64,000 nucleotides of DNA from Lachnospiraceae bacterium NK4A179 (GTDB lineage: Bacteria; Bacillota; Clostridia; Lachnospirales; Lachnospiraceae), in contig ATWC01000004.1 in the NCBI GenBank assembly GCA_000421045.1, positions 1 through 64,000 of the forward strand, written 5' to 3'. Positions 8,963 to 18,039 of the stretch are shown here, piece after piece. Under the pieces are notes generated by a model. That model worked only from the letters and a program-made list of their open reading frames with translations, was not told the DNA's origin and did no database searches. Within the stretch, counting starts at the first letter, position 1; every line of letters starts with the position of its first letter. Made by a program: the position numbers and the translations under genes.

Positions 8963-10696
8963 ATGTCTTCTTCAAAGAAAAACAAAAGTAAGAATTTTAA
9001 TGCCAAAGCAGAGAGTAGCGGCAATAATGATAAAAATGTAAAAAAGGGCGGAAGTAAGGGGCCGGTCAGGACATTTTCTTTTCCGGCTTATATTCTTGGT
9101 ATAGTCAGCGTTATATATGCTGCACTTCTGTTTGTGATCTTTCCTCTTTATTATGAGGATATGTATTACAACATGGGTGATGCCAAGTGGCATTTCTTCA
9201 AAACTATCACCTTCGGACTTTCAAATGAATACGATGAACTGGTAGTACCCTTTACACCTATCCTTGTATTTGTTTTCATCATTCTCTTTTATGTTGTGGG
9301 CAAGGGGGATGCGCTTAAGGAGACGCTCACCCGATGGAAGCAGGCTCTTCCGGTGTGGATATGCCTTGCAGTATATATTACGGTCGCATTCATTTCGACT
9401 ATCGCCACGCCTTACGGTGATGACATACTCTGGGGCCGTAACGGATGGTATATGGGAATACTGGCCCAGACTGCTTTTGTCGTATTTTTCTTTGTTTATG
9501 CATTTTTCGGAAAGCATAATAAGTATATTGTATGGGGAGCGCTTATCAGTCTTGCCCTGGTTTCCCTCATTGGCATAGGGCAGCGTTTTAATATCGACCC
9601 GCTTCATTTCTATGATGACCTTACCGATTACAACAAGAAAACATTTATATCAACACTTGGTCAGACCAGCTGGTTCTCCTCAAGCATCATACTGATCATT
9701 CCTGTAGCATGCGGCATATTTGTGCTTGCAAAGGATAAAAAGATACAGTGGCTTACAGGCATACTCGTTTTTATCGAGGGTATGACACTTGTTGTTGATG
9801 ACAGTGATGCAGGCCTTCTGGCTTTCTTTGGCTTCATATCACTTCTGTTTATCTTCTCATTTAAAAGTGATCTGAGCTTAAGCCGCTTCTTTGCTCTGCT
9901 TTCTGTTTTTGAAGCTTCCTTTATATTTGTTGGTATGCTTCAGAAAGTGGTCCCGGATGCATTTATTGCAGAAGGCTCATATGTTAAATTCCTTACGAAC
10001 AGCGTGTTCATTTATATCGCGCTTATCATCGATATTGTTCTTGCTGTTGTATTTAAGAAGTTTGAGAAGGAGAAAAAGGGCATCGCACCTAAAATAAAGG
10101 TTGTGGGTGTTATTTATGCCATAATGCTTGGTCTGGGTGCCGTTCTTCTTGTTGTTTATGTGATACTTAACACAAAGGGAATGGCCGGCAGTCTTTCAAG
10201 CTCCAATTCATATCTGTATTTTGATGAATACTGGGGCAATAACAGAGGTCTCACATGGATATCTGCCGTGAATGCTATGAAGCAGGCAGCTTCTGCTGAT
10301 CCTGTAAGGCTGCTTATCGGAGCAGGCCCCGATCAGTTCAATGCTTTTGTTTATGAGTATTGCGGAGCGGAAATGGAAGCAAGGTGGAGCGCAGAGGGAG
10401 TAGTATTCGGAAATGCTCATAACGAATGGCTTAGCGAGTTGATCACTTTAGGCTTTATAGGTGGCATTGCATATATCGGAGTATTTATCAGTTCTCTTGT
10501 GCTTTTCTTAAAGAAGTCAGAAAAAACACCTGAACTTTTGATCCCTGCGATGTGTATAGTGGCTTATATGATGCATAACTTCTTCTGTTATCAGCAGATA
10601 CTCTGCACGCCTGCGATATTCATCATCATGGGCTTGGGAGTGCAGCTTGCATATCAGGGGAATGCGTTTTTTAAGAGCAACACGGAGGGGACATGA
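8963..10696 (+). CDS. O-antigen ligase-like (Wzy_C) membrane protein
   Basis: The product has 577 residues. A basic, Ser/Lys-rich cytosolic N-terminus of about 40 residues is followed by roughly 11-12 hydrophobic segments. The large outside loop and the following helix carry the Wzy_C signature region: LLIGAGPDQFN, then NAHNEWLSELITLGFIGG, where the His is the family's key residue. Members are O-antigen ligases/polymerases or, in Gram-positives, polysaccharide polymerases and glycan-to-protein transferases. The next gene overlaps it by 4 bases (ATGA) and encodes a very large secreted protein, so a role in attaching glycan to these surface proteins is possible but unproven. Confidence 0.85.
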   Translation: MSSSKKNKSKNFNAKAESSGNNDKNVKKGGSKGPVRTFSFPAYILGIVSVIYAALLFVIFPLYYEDMYYNMGDAKWHFFKTITFGLSNEYDELVVPFTPILVFVFIILFYVVGKGDALKETLTRWKQALPVWICLAVYITVAFISTIATPYGDDILWGRNGWYMGILAQTAFVVFFFVYAFFGKHNKYIVWGALISLALVSLIGIGQRFNIDPLHFYDDLTDYNKKTFISTLGQTSWFSSSIILIIPVACGIFVLAKDKKIQWLTGILVFIEGMTLVVDDSDAGLLAFFGFISLLFIFSFKSDLSLSRFFALLSVFEASFIFVGMLQKVVPDAFIAEGSYVKFLTNSVFIYIALIIDIVLAVVFKKFEKEKKGIAPKIKVVGVIYAIMLGLGAVLLVVYVILNTKGMAGSLSSSNSYLYFDEYWGNNRGLTWISAVNAMKQAASADPVRLLIGAGPDQFNAFVYEYCGAEMEARWSAEGVVFGNAHNEWLSELITLGFIGGIAYIGVFISSLVLFLKKSEKTPELLIPAMCIVAYMMHNFFCYQQILCTPAIFIIMGLGVQLAYQGNAFFKSNTEGT

Positions 10697-13600
10697 AGAG
10701 AAGACATCTTAGACATTTGATCAGCAGAGCGGGAAGGAGTGTTTCCGCTCTGCTGTTTTGCTTTCTGATCATTTCTGAATCAGTTTTACCGGTGGTGGCG
10801 GCGGAAAAAACTGATGCATCCGTAAACTCTTCAGAAGAAGTTTATGTTGAAGAAGAGAGAGATGAGTATGCAGCCGGTGAGCTCTTAAGTTCAGAAGAGA
10901 CCGGTCTTCTTCCCTCGGATCTTGAATGGGATGCTTCCGAGGCAGATCTTGATGCTGCTGTATGCGTGGATGATGGAAATGATGATCCTCTTCCCATGGG
11001 AGCCTTCATAAGGGATGAATACTGGGACAGATTCGGAAATTATTATTTTTATAACAGAATGACGACGGACGAGAAGAAGCTTTATTCCAGCCTGTACGAC
11101 TATGGCATGGAGCTTCTTAACGGAGATTCTTCGCTTACAAACGGTCCTCTTCATGTTCCTAAGATTCCCGGTTTGAATCTTTATTACGGCAAGTCTTTCA
11201 GTTCCTCCGGTCTTACGGCGGAGCAGGCAAGACGTGTGCAGAGTATTTTCCAGTATCAGAATCCGCAGTTCTATTTCTTTTACGGTACCAATACTGCAAC
11301 AGTAAATGTCATCGGCGGTTCTTCGGGAACGAAGAGGTATGCACTTGTAAGACCTATGGTCTATGAAGAATTTAAGGATGGAGCTGACAGGCAGCAGGCA
11401 ACTGCAACCTTCAGAGCAAATATCGACAGCTGGTATAAAGAACTGGCATTTAAGGATGGCATGAGCGACCTGAAGAAAGAAAAGGCTGTTCATGATATGC
11501 TCATAAAGAAGGTTACCTATGACAGACGAACTGACAATATATATATAAGCCATGATCAGTCAGCCTACAGTGTTCTTGGTGACGGCAATTGGTATAAGGG
11601 CTATGATCAGCCGCAGACTGTATGCGCAGGCTTTGCACAATGTTTTGCTCTTTTCATGAATGGAGAGGGCATAGATACTGTAGTCCTTACCAGCAGCGGG
11701 GACGGCAGCGGGTACGGTGCACATGAGTGGAATAAGATACGCCTTAATGATTCCTGGTATATCTGTGATGTGACCTGGGATAATTATGATAAGGCTACTC
11801 CTGATGTGCCGGATTATACATTTTTCAACAGAAGTGATGAGAAGGTGGACTCGTTAGATAAGAATGGTTCTCATGACGAGACATCTGTATTTGTACCCAG
11901 ATCATCACTTCGCGTATGGCCAGAGAACCTTCCTGTTGCCAATATGGATTCGGAAGGTAAGTATGATGAATTGGCCAATTACAACAGAAAGAAGCTTTCC
12001 AAGCCGGAGATAACATTTACAAAAAGACCCGGAAATCTGAATCTGTATAATGTGACACTCTCATCGGCTGAAGATGCGAATATATACTTTGATGTTTATT
12101 ACAATACCACGGATGAAGACAGGAAGATAAATCCCTCGGAAGCCTATAGCAGAAGCCATTATTATACTGAGTCGTTTGTTGCATTTAAGGGGACCGAGAT
12201 AAGGGCAATGGCCGCAAAGGACAGCTATACCGACAGTGACATTGCATCTATTGTGATAGGCGATAATTACACAGTGACATTTGATCCGCAAAAGGGAACC
12301 ATGGAGCCCCAGTCGCTCCAGTTAACCTTAAGAGCAGGCGAGAGCTTTGCCAGGGCACTTGAAGATGAAGGCTTGTCATCCTTACCGGTACCTGTGCGTG
12401 AAGGCTGCGAATTTACCGGATGGTATACGGGCCGTACAGACGGTGTACAGGTGGGCCCGGATACAGTGATAAGTTCTGATGAGAAGGAACTTCATCAATA
12501 TGTTTATGCTCATTACAGAAGACAGGGTCCTGTGCCCGAAGCATATTTTGAAGAGATAAGAACAGACGGGACCACCGGCATGACTAAGGTCGGCGGCGGT
12601 GATGCATCGGTAAACCGTATGGCATATGTAAGATACGGGACCAGTGTTGACTTAAGCTCGCCCGGAAAAGTCCTTTATTCGATCGATGCATCGGAGAATG
12701 TTGTAACAGAGTATACGGAACCGATAAAAATAGAGAAGGATACGGTTATCTACGCTGTTACAGGCAGGACCGATAAATATGATACAGGCAATCTGCTCAC
12801 ACTTAAGCTTTCAGTATCGGAGTGCGCTGCCGACTGGGGTGATCTTGAAAATGAGCCTCATGACAAGGAATACCTTGCAGCGATACTTGGCAAATATGTA
12901 AGTGAGCTGAAACCTTCGGATATACCTTCTGCCGAGGACGGAGTATGGATAGCCGGGCTTGAAGGAGAAGTGGAATATAAGGGCAGCCCTGTTACTTTTC
13001 CCGATCATTATGATCCGGATGGATATTTCCATGTTTATTCAGGCAACCGTCTGCTTGTAAGGGGGACCGATTATAAGCTTTCATATAAGAATAATACAAA
13101 GCCCGCATCGGCTTCAGATGCAAAAGCCCCCACGCTTACCATGACAGGGAAGACATACTATACCGGAAAGGTGGAGTGGAATTTCAGCATAAAGGAAAGT
13201 CCTGTCAGTGCAATAAGTAATGAACAGGATGCATTGAATATTAAGAATAAAGCTTATATAGCCAATCTTGGAAAAACATATACATATACGGGGGCTGATA
13301 TAGAGCCTGCTTTTATGCTCATAAGCAAAGAAAATGATGCTTCATTAAACGGCATTTCGGCAGCAGCATATAACAGGCTGAATGCTACCGAGCGTGAAAA
13401 GTATGATTATGTATATACATTCTATAATAACCGTGATGCCGGAACTGCAGGGCTTGTGATCCGCGGCAGGGGAGCATGGAAGGGTGAGATAAAGAAGTCG
13501 TTTAAGATAAGACCATGCAGTTTATCATGCATCATGGGCATTACCGGTCGTACGGAAGGTCATGAATTTAAGGCTGTTGTGGATGCTTCGGCACAGTATA

Positions 13601-14391
13601 TAAAGGACGGTGCAAAGGCTTCGGTCATCATCACCGATACTTATGCCGGAAAGTCTGTAGTCCTTAAGGAAGGAAGGGACTATCGCTTAAAATTCAAAAA
13701 TAATAAGACATACGGCGCGGCTGCGGAGCTTATCGCTGTCGGAAGAGGCAATTACAGTGGAAAGTTTTTGCAGGGGTTCAGAGTGGCGCAGGGTGATATT
13801 TCCGAACTGATCCTTATCCCAACGGATGTCACTTTTTCATGGAATATAAAGTTCAGACCAAAGTTTGCGATCTACGATAAGGGTGGAAAAAAACTTGCCG
13901 CCGGTAAGGATTATGCAAAGGATATGGTGTATACTTATGCTGAGGAATCGGCTGCATATATCCGTAAGGATGGTGCGTATGTGAGCATCTTAAGGGAGCA
14001 GGGTGATGAGCTTATGACAGGCGAGATTCCTGCACCCGGGGCAGCTCTTAAACTGACTGTGAAGGGCATGGGAAATTATACAGGCGATATTACCCAGATA
14101 GTTAAGATAGCAGATAAGGGATATGATCTGAAAAAAGCTTCGGTAAAAGTTTCAGCTAAAGAATATACGGGTGGAGAGATAAAACCCGGCAAGGCGGATA
14201 TGGCTTCCGTAAGGATAGGAAAAACATATCTGGAAAACAGAGATTATCAGGTGGTAGCCAGAGGGTATTATAAGAATACTTCTACAGGCAATGCGTATGT
14301 TACATTAAAAGGTGAGGGCGCATACTCCGGTTATAAGAGAGTGAGATTCCGGATATCCAAAAGAAGATTAAGGGTGATCGATGTTGAATAA
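10693..14391 (+). CDS. Large secreted transglutaminase-like protein with InlB-type and Ig-like repeats
   Basis: The product has 1232 residues and a signal peptide of about 36 residues (LLFCFLIISESVLPVVAAE). A conserved pre-domain starts at YWDRFGNYYFYN (about 110). The transglutaminase-like core at about 250-380 has a complete triad: Cys311 (TVCAGFAQ), His344 (AHEWNKIRL) and Asp359 (CDVTWD). One InlB/Flg_new-like repeat follows (YTVTFDPQKGTMEPQ ... GCEFTGWY). The rest consists of several YDG/Ig-like units with the pattern GRDYRLKFKNNKTYG...AVGRGNYSGKF. Unlike the proteins at 14381, 18040 and 21573 it lacks the shared C-terminal module. It may be a peptidase, crosslinker or structural protein; bacterial members with this triad are more often proteases than crosslinkers. 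It starts inside the ligase gene (4-base overlap). Confidence 0.85.
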   Translation: MKRRHLRHLISRAGRSVSALLFCFLIISESVLPVVAAEKTDASVNSSEEVYVEEERDEYAAGELLSSEETGLLPSDLEWDASEADLDAAVCVDDGNDDPLPMGAFIRDEYWDRFGNYYFYNRMTTDEKKLYSSLYDYGMELLNGDSSLTNGPLHVPKIPGLNLYYGKSFSSSGLTAEQARRVQSIFQYQNPQFYFFYGTNTATVNVIGGSSGTKRYALVRPMVYEEFKDGADRQQATATFRANIDSWYKELAFKDGMSDLKKEKAVHDMLIKKVTYDRRTDNIYISHDQSAYSVLGDGNWYKGYDQPQTVCAGFAQCFALFMNGEGIDTVVLTSSGDGSGYGAHEWNKIRLNDSWYICDVTWDNYDKATPDVPDYTFFNRSDEKVDSLDKNGSHDETSVFVPRSSLRVWPENLPVANMDSEGKYDELANYNRKKLSKPEITFTKRPGNLNLYNVTLSSAEDANIYFDVYYNTTDEDRKINPSEAYSRSHYYTESFVAFKGTEIRAMAAKDSYTDSDIASIVIGDNYTVTFDPQKGTMEPQSLQLTLRAGESFARALEDEGLSSLPVPVREGCEFTGWYTGRTDGVQVGPDTVISSDEKELHQYVYAHYRRQGPVPEAYFEEIRTDGTTGMTKVGGGDASVNRMAYVRYGTSVDLSSPGKVLYSIDASENVVTEYTEPIKIEKDTVIYAVTGRTDKYDTGNLLTLKLSVSECAADWGDLENEPHDKEYLAAILGKYVSELKPSDIPSAEDGVWIAGLEGEVEYKGSPVTFPDHYDPDGYFHVYSGNRLLVRGTDYKLSYKNNTKPASASDAKAPTLTMTGKTYYTGKVEWNFSIKESPVSAISNEQDALNIKNKAYIANLGKTYTYTGADIEPAFMLISKENDASLNGISAAAYNRLNATEREKYDYVYTFYNNRDAGTAGLVIRGRGAWKGEIKKSFKIRPCSLSCIMGITGRTEGHEFKAVVDASAQYIKDGAKASVIITDTYAGKSVVLKEGRDYRLKFKNNKTYGAAAELIAVGRGNYSGKFLQGFRVAQGDISELILIPTDVTFSWNIKFRPKFAIYDKGGKKLAAGKDYAKDMVYTYAEESAAYIRKDGAYVSILREQGDELMTGEIPAPGAALKLTVKGMGNYTGDITQIVKIADKGYDLKKASVKVSAKEYTGGEIKPGKADMASVRIGKTYLENRDYQVVARGYYKNTSTGNAYVTLKGEGAYSGYKRVRFRISKRRLRVIDVE

Positions 14392-17300
14392 GCATATTAA
14401 AAAAGTTAACAGGATACTTTCGATGCTTTTGGCTGTTGTTATGACGGTCGGAAGCATTCCTGCATTTCCGGTATTTGCTGCAGATGAAGGAAGCGATGAT
14501 AGCGATGTCATTTCCATAGAAAGGTATGGAAATGATGACAGCTATCATGTAGAGATCACGATAAGAGAGCCGGAGATTGAAGACGAGGAGATAACGGCCG
14601 AAATAAGGGATGATGCATCTTTTACGGTTTCTTCTGAGCGTGACGGTGCTGATGTTGAGGTAACTCTTCCGACACCCGAAGCTGAAAAGGAATACTGGGG
14701 GAAATTTTCCGGCAGATATTTCTATGATAATGTTTTTAATGAGGCCGAAAAAGAGTATTACGATAAATTATATGATTATGGAATGAAGCTGCTTACCGAA
14801 AATGTCGACGTGAAGGAGCGCGGCATGATGGGTAATACTCCGTATTATTATGATTCTCTTGCCAGATCCGGTATGGGACTTGAGGGGGCTGATATCAAGC
14901 GTATCACCGAGATATTCAGGTATGAGAATCCACAGTTTTATTTTTTTAATACCATATTTGTTTACGGCGGTTCCGGAAAAAGCGGGACCTGCGCCGTTTA
15001 TCATGCTTTTATTGACGGTGATGACCGTGCTGTGGTTACGGAAAAATTTAAGAACAAGATCGAATCCTGGTATGACGATATGGAAAGCCATCCGGAGATC
15101 GATACGGATCTTGAAAAGGAAAAATTCATCCATGACAAGATAGTCGATAATATAAGCTACCGCACAGGTTCAACGGAATATGACCAGAGCTCATATTCCG
15201 TACTTGGAGAGTATGCCAAATCTACAGTATGTGCAGGATATGCACAGTCTTTTGAACTTTTGATGAATGGCCTCGGTATAGATACGGTGGCTATAAGCGG
15301 AGGAAGTGGCGGACGGTCTCACGAATGGAACAAGGTTAAGATACAGGGGAACTGGTATGTCACGGATGTGACCTGGGGAGATACCACAGGCAGTTACAGC
15401 TGGTTCAATCGTTCGGAAGAAGCTGTTGACAGACTTGATACACAAACAGACGGATATATAAACGGAGAAAGAAATTATTCTCACAATGAGATACTTAAGA
15501 CTGTATCTGACGACCGGAGGACAATACCGGTATGGCCTGTGGATACACCGAGAGCCGAGTATGATTCCGATGGACGTTTTGATTTCTTGGGAAAGCGGTC
15601 GGTTCCGGGGTATACAGAGAAATTTGTGTATGACGGCAGCATCAATAAGGTGTTTGCTGATACAGATCTCACAGGATTTACTGTTACCGGGGAGCTTGCT
15701 GCTTCTGAAGCAGGGCAGTATAAGGCATATATCTCACTTGAAGATAGTGCGCATTATACATGGACGGACGGTTCAACGGGCGCAAAGGAGATAAACTGGA
15801 CTATCGCTCCGCGTGAAGTGCAGGTAAGTGCATTGAAGACAGACTTTGTTGCAAACGGGTGCATTCATATTCCTGATGTAGTCATTAATAATACCGTTGG
15901 TCATGATGAATGTAATGCGATCTTTTCCGGTGACATTGAAGTTTCCGAACCGGGAAAATATTCCGTTACGGTATCAGGGCTTGATAATCCCTGCTACAGG
16001 CTGCCTGATGAAACTGTCTCCATTCCGTTCGTTATACATGATGCTTCGCTTAATGAAGTGGTTGATGTGAGTGCGAATATCATCTACGACGGGCATCCTC
16101 ATATACTGGGAACAGTAAGGGCTACCGGCTATGAAGTGGCTTATGCAACGGACAATGCCCTTGCGGATATTGATGCATCTGCAAATTCAGTCAGATATGA
16201 AGCTTCGGCAAATATTGCAGTCGAAGCAGGAAAGCACAGAGTATATTACAGGCTTAAGAAGAATGGTCTTGAATATTATAATTTCTTTGATTCATTCATT
16301 GAACGTGCCGGAAGAAGCCTGATCATCGGCGATGGCTCTGATTCATATTCATATGTCCTTAAAGCTGATGAAGCAGTGCGCCAGATCGTATTTAACATAG
16401 ATGATAATGCTTTAAATGACAGTACATATCAGGATATTATGGTATTTTCCGATGCTCCGAATGTGGCTGCGGCTTCGATCATATCCGGACGCCTTACAGT
16501 TAATCTGCGCGGAAGCGGCAGGGCTACTATCACATTGAAAGCACCTAAGACCGCAAATTATAAAGAGGCAGTTGCAACTGTAGTCATAAATATAAACAGG
16601 GAAGGGGAGGCGCCTGTATCCGGCCCTGATCCCACACCTACAGCTACAGCTACAGCTATACCTACACCTACGCCTAAGTCTACGGCCACAGTTCCTGCCA
16701 CACAGGGGACGGAAAACATGCCGAGCGAGGCACCGACACCTGATGTGATAGAGGTGATCATTCCTGATGATCCGACTCCTACGCCTACTCCTTCTGCAGA
16801 ACAGATCGAAAAGGCTCATCAGGTAAAGAGCATATTCTTTGATAAGAAGAGTGCGGAGACACTGACACTGCCTGCGGACGGAAGCGGTATTGAAGAGACT
16901 GTCATTGTTACAAATGATGCTCCGGTGAACTGGCTGCTTAATAATACTGATATAGCAGAGATCAGTAAGCAGACAGAAGACGGTATCACGCTTAAGATAA
17001 AGAATCCCGGAACATTTTTCCTTACTGCATGCAGCGGAAGGACTGTAAAGAGCATAAAGTATACTGTTAAGCAGTCGGTAGTATCGGTAAATGCATCCGT
17101 AAAGGAAGTGACTGTACGTAAGGGCGAGTTTTACAGGCTTTCTTATACCCCTGACAGAGTAAACACAAATACATTCAAATGGTTTGTTGAGGATGAAGGG
17201 AAGTATTATTGCTCTGTAGGAAAATTTACAGGAATACTTAAAGGGCGGGAAGTTACCACGGAACCTGTAAAGGTTGTGATCGCAGCCTATGACGGCAAGA

Positions 17301-17929
17301 CCGAGGTCGCAAGAGATACTGTTCTTGTGAATGTCACAGATCGCGGAGACGAAAAAATAAACAGGATAGAATGCACGGGACTAAGAATAAACCTTGTGGG
17401 CGGAAACAGAACTATGCATGTCGGCAGCATGGCATTGGTCACTGCTGATATAATCCCCGTAAATTGCAACATAGGAAAGCCTGTGAATTTTAAGAGCAGT
17501 GGTGCCGTGAAGGTTGATAAATACGGACATGTAACTGCCAAAAAGTTTGGCAAGGGCTATGTCTGGGTAAAATGCGGCGATGCCACCTCAAGCAAGATCG
17601 AGTTTAACGTAAAAGAGCCTTTAAAGACCATGAAGGTAAATAAGCTTAAAGCTTCCGTAAAGGCTCCTGCTGAAGGAAAGACAAAATCCGTAAGCTTTAA
17701 GTTATTAACATCACCTTCATGCAAAAAATTAGTATCACGCGGAGGCAAAGTCTCCTGGAAGGTATATGGAGATACCGACAAAGTGATACTTGATGAAAGG
17801 AAGACAAAAGACGGAAAGGGCGTATTTATAGTAAAGCCCGGTGCTGAAGATACGTATGTAACGGTAACAGTAAAAGACGGTGTATCACCTACAGTTTATT
17901 CCATCGATTGTCTGATCAGTATAAAGTGA
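14381..17929 (+). CDS. Large secreted transglutaminase-like protein with shared surface module
   Basis: The product has 1182 residues, starts 11 bases inside the previous gene, and has a signal peptide (MLLAVVMTVGSIPAFPVFA). The conserved YWGKFSGRYFYDNVFNEAEK pre-domain is followed by a transglutaminase-like core with Cys284 (TVCAGYAQ), His314 (SHEWNKVKI) and Asp329 (TDVTWGD). Ig-like units follow, then a Thr/Pro linker (PTPTATATAIPTPTPK), and from about nt 16822 to the end the 370-residue module with landmarks GTFFLTACSGR, KYGHVTAKKFGKGYVW, VKCGD and the final SIDCLISIK. It is a paralog of its neighbours. Exported and probably wall- or polymer-associated; there is no sortase signal. Substrate unknown. 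Confidence 0.85.
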   Translation: MLNKHIKKVNRILSMLLAVVMTVGSIPAFPVFAADEGSDDSDVISIERYGNDDSYHVEITIREPEIEDEEITAEIRDDASFTVSSERDGADVEVTLPTPEAEKEYWGKFSGRYFYDNVFNEAEKEYYDKLYDYGMKLLTENVDVKERGMMGNTPYYYDSLARSGMGLEGADIKRITEIFRYENPQFYFFNTIFVYGGSGKSGTCAVYHAFIDGDDRAVVTEKFKNKIESWYDDMESHPEIDTDLEKEKFIHDKIVDNISYRTGSTEYDQSSYSVLGEYAKSTVCAGYAQSFELLMNGLGIDTVAISGGSGGRSHEWNKVKIQGNWYVTDVTWGDTTGSYSWFNRSEEAVDRLDTQTDGYINGERNYSHNEILKTVSDDRRTIPVWPVDTPRAEYDSDGRFDFLGKRSVPGYTEKFVYDGSINKVFADTDLTGFTVTGELAASEAGQYKAYISLEDSAHYTWTDGSTGAKEINWTIAPREVQVSALKTDFVANGCIHIPDVVINNTVGHDECNAIFSGDIEVSEPGKYSVTVSGLDNPCYRLPDETVSIPFVIHDASLNEVVDVSANIIYDGHPHILGTVRATGYEVAYATDNALADIDASANSVRYEASANIAVEAGKHRVYYRLKKNGLEYYNFFDSFIERAGRSLIIGDGSDSYSYVLKADEAVRQIVFNIDDNALNDSTYQDIMVFSDAPNVAAASIISGRLTVNLRGSGRATITLKAPKTANYKEAVATVVININREGEAPVSGPDPTPTATATAIPTPTPKSTATVPATQGTENMPSEAPTPDVIEVIIPDDPTPTPTPSAEQIEKAHQVKSIFFDKKSAETLTLPADGSGIEETVIVTNDAPVNWLLNNTDIAEISKQTEDGITLKIKNPGTFFLTACSGRTVKSIKYTVKQSVVSVNASVKEVTVRKGEFYRLSYTPDRVNTNTFKWFVEDEGKYYCSVGKFTGILKGREVTTEPVKVVIAAYDGKTEVARDTVLVNVTDRGDEKINRIECTGLRINLVGGNRTMHVGSMALVTADIIPVNCNIGKPVNFKSSGAVKVDKYGHVTAKKFGKGYVWVKCGDATSSKIEFNVKEPLKTMKVNKLKASVKAPAEGKTKSVSFKLLTSPSCKKLVSRGGKVSWKVYGDTDKVILDERKTKDGKGVFIVKPGAEDTYVTVTVKDGVSPTVYSIDCLISIK

Positions 17930-17979
17930 TATTTGTTGCAGTAGATCCGCCGGATCGTATTTTGTATAGTAAGCGCAAT

Positions 17980-18010
17980 AAACGACAAAACGAAATAGGT
18001 TTTGTCGTTT
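17980..18010 (+). repeat. Perfect 11-bp inverted repeat (terminator or operator)
   Basis: AAACGACAAAA (17980-17990) and TTTTGTCGTTT (18000-18010) are perfect complements around a 9-base loop, in the 110-base gap between two surface protein genes. The bases after it are AATAAAAT, not a T run, so it is either a weak bidirectional terminator or a protein-binding site. A second small hairpin (GATCC-GCC-GGATC, 17944-17956) precedes it. Confidence 0.5.
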
Positions 18011-18039
18011 AATAAAATAAACAGGAATAAGAGTTGAAT

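Noticed and set aside
10891-11553. Long minus-strand open frame (220 codons) inside the surface protein gene
   Set aside because: It has no ribosome site, no recognisable protein pattern, and lies opposite a clearly coding frame. The same holds for the minus-strand frames at 42838-43479, 54522-55352, 56934-57749 and 21500-22090.
18001-18039. Insertion-sequence end or attachment site at the 11-bp inverted repeat
   Set aside because: There is no transposase, no target duplication and no matching second end in the window.
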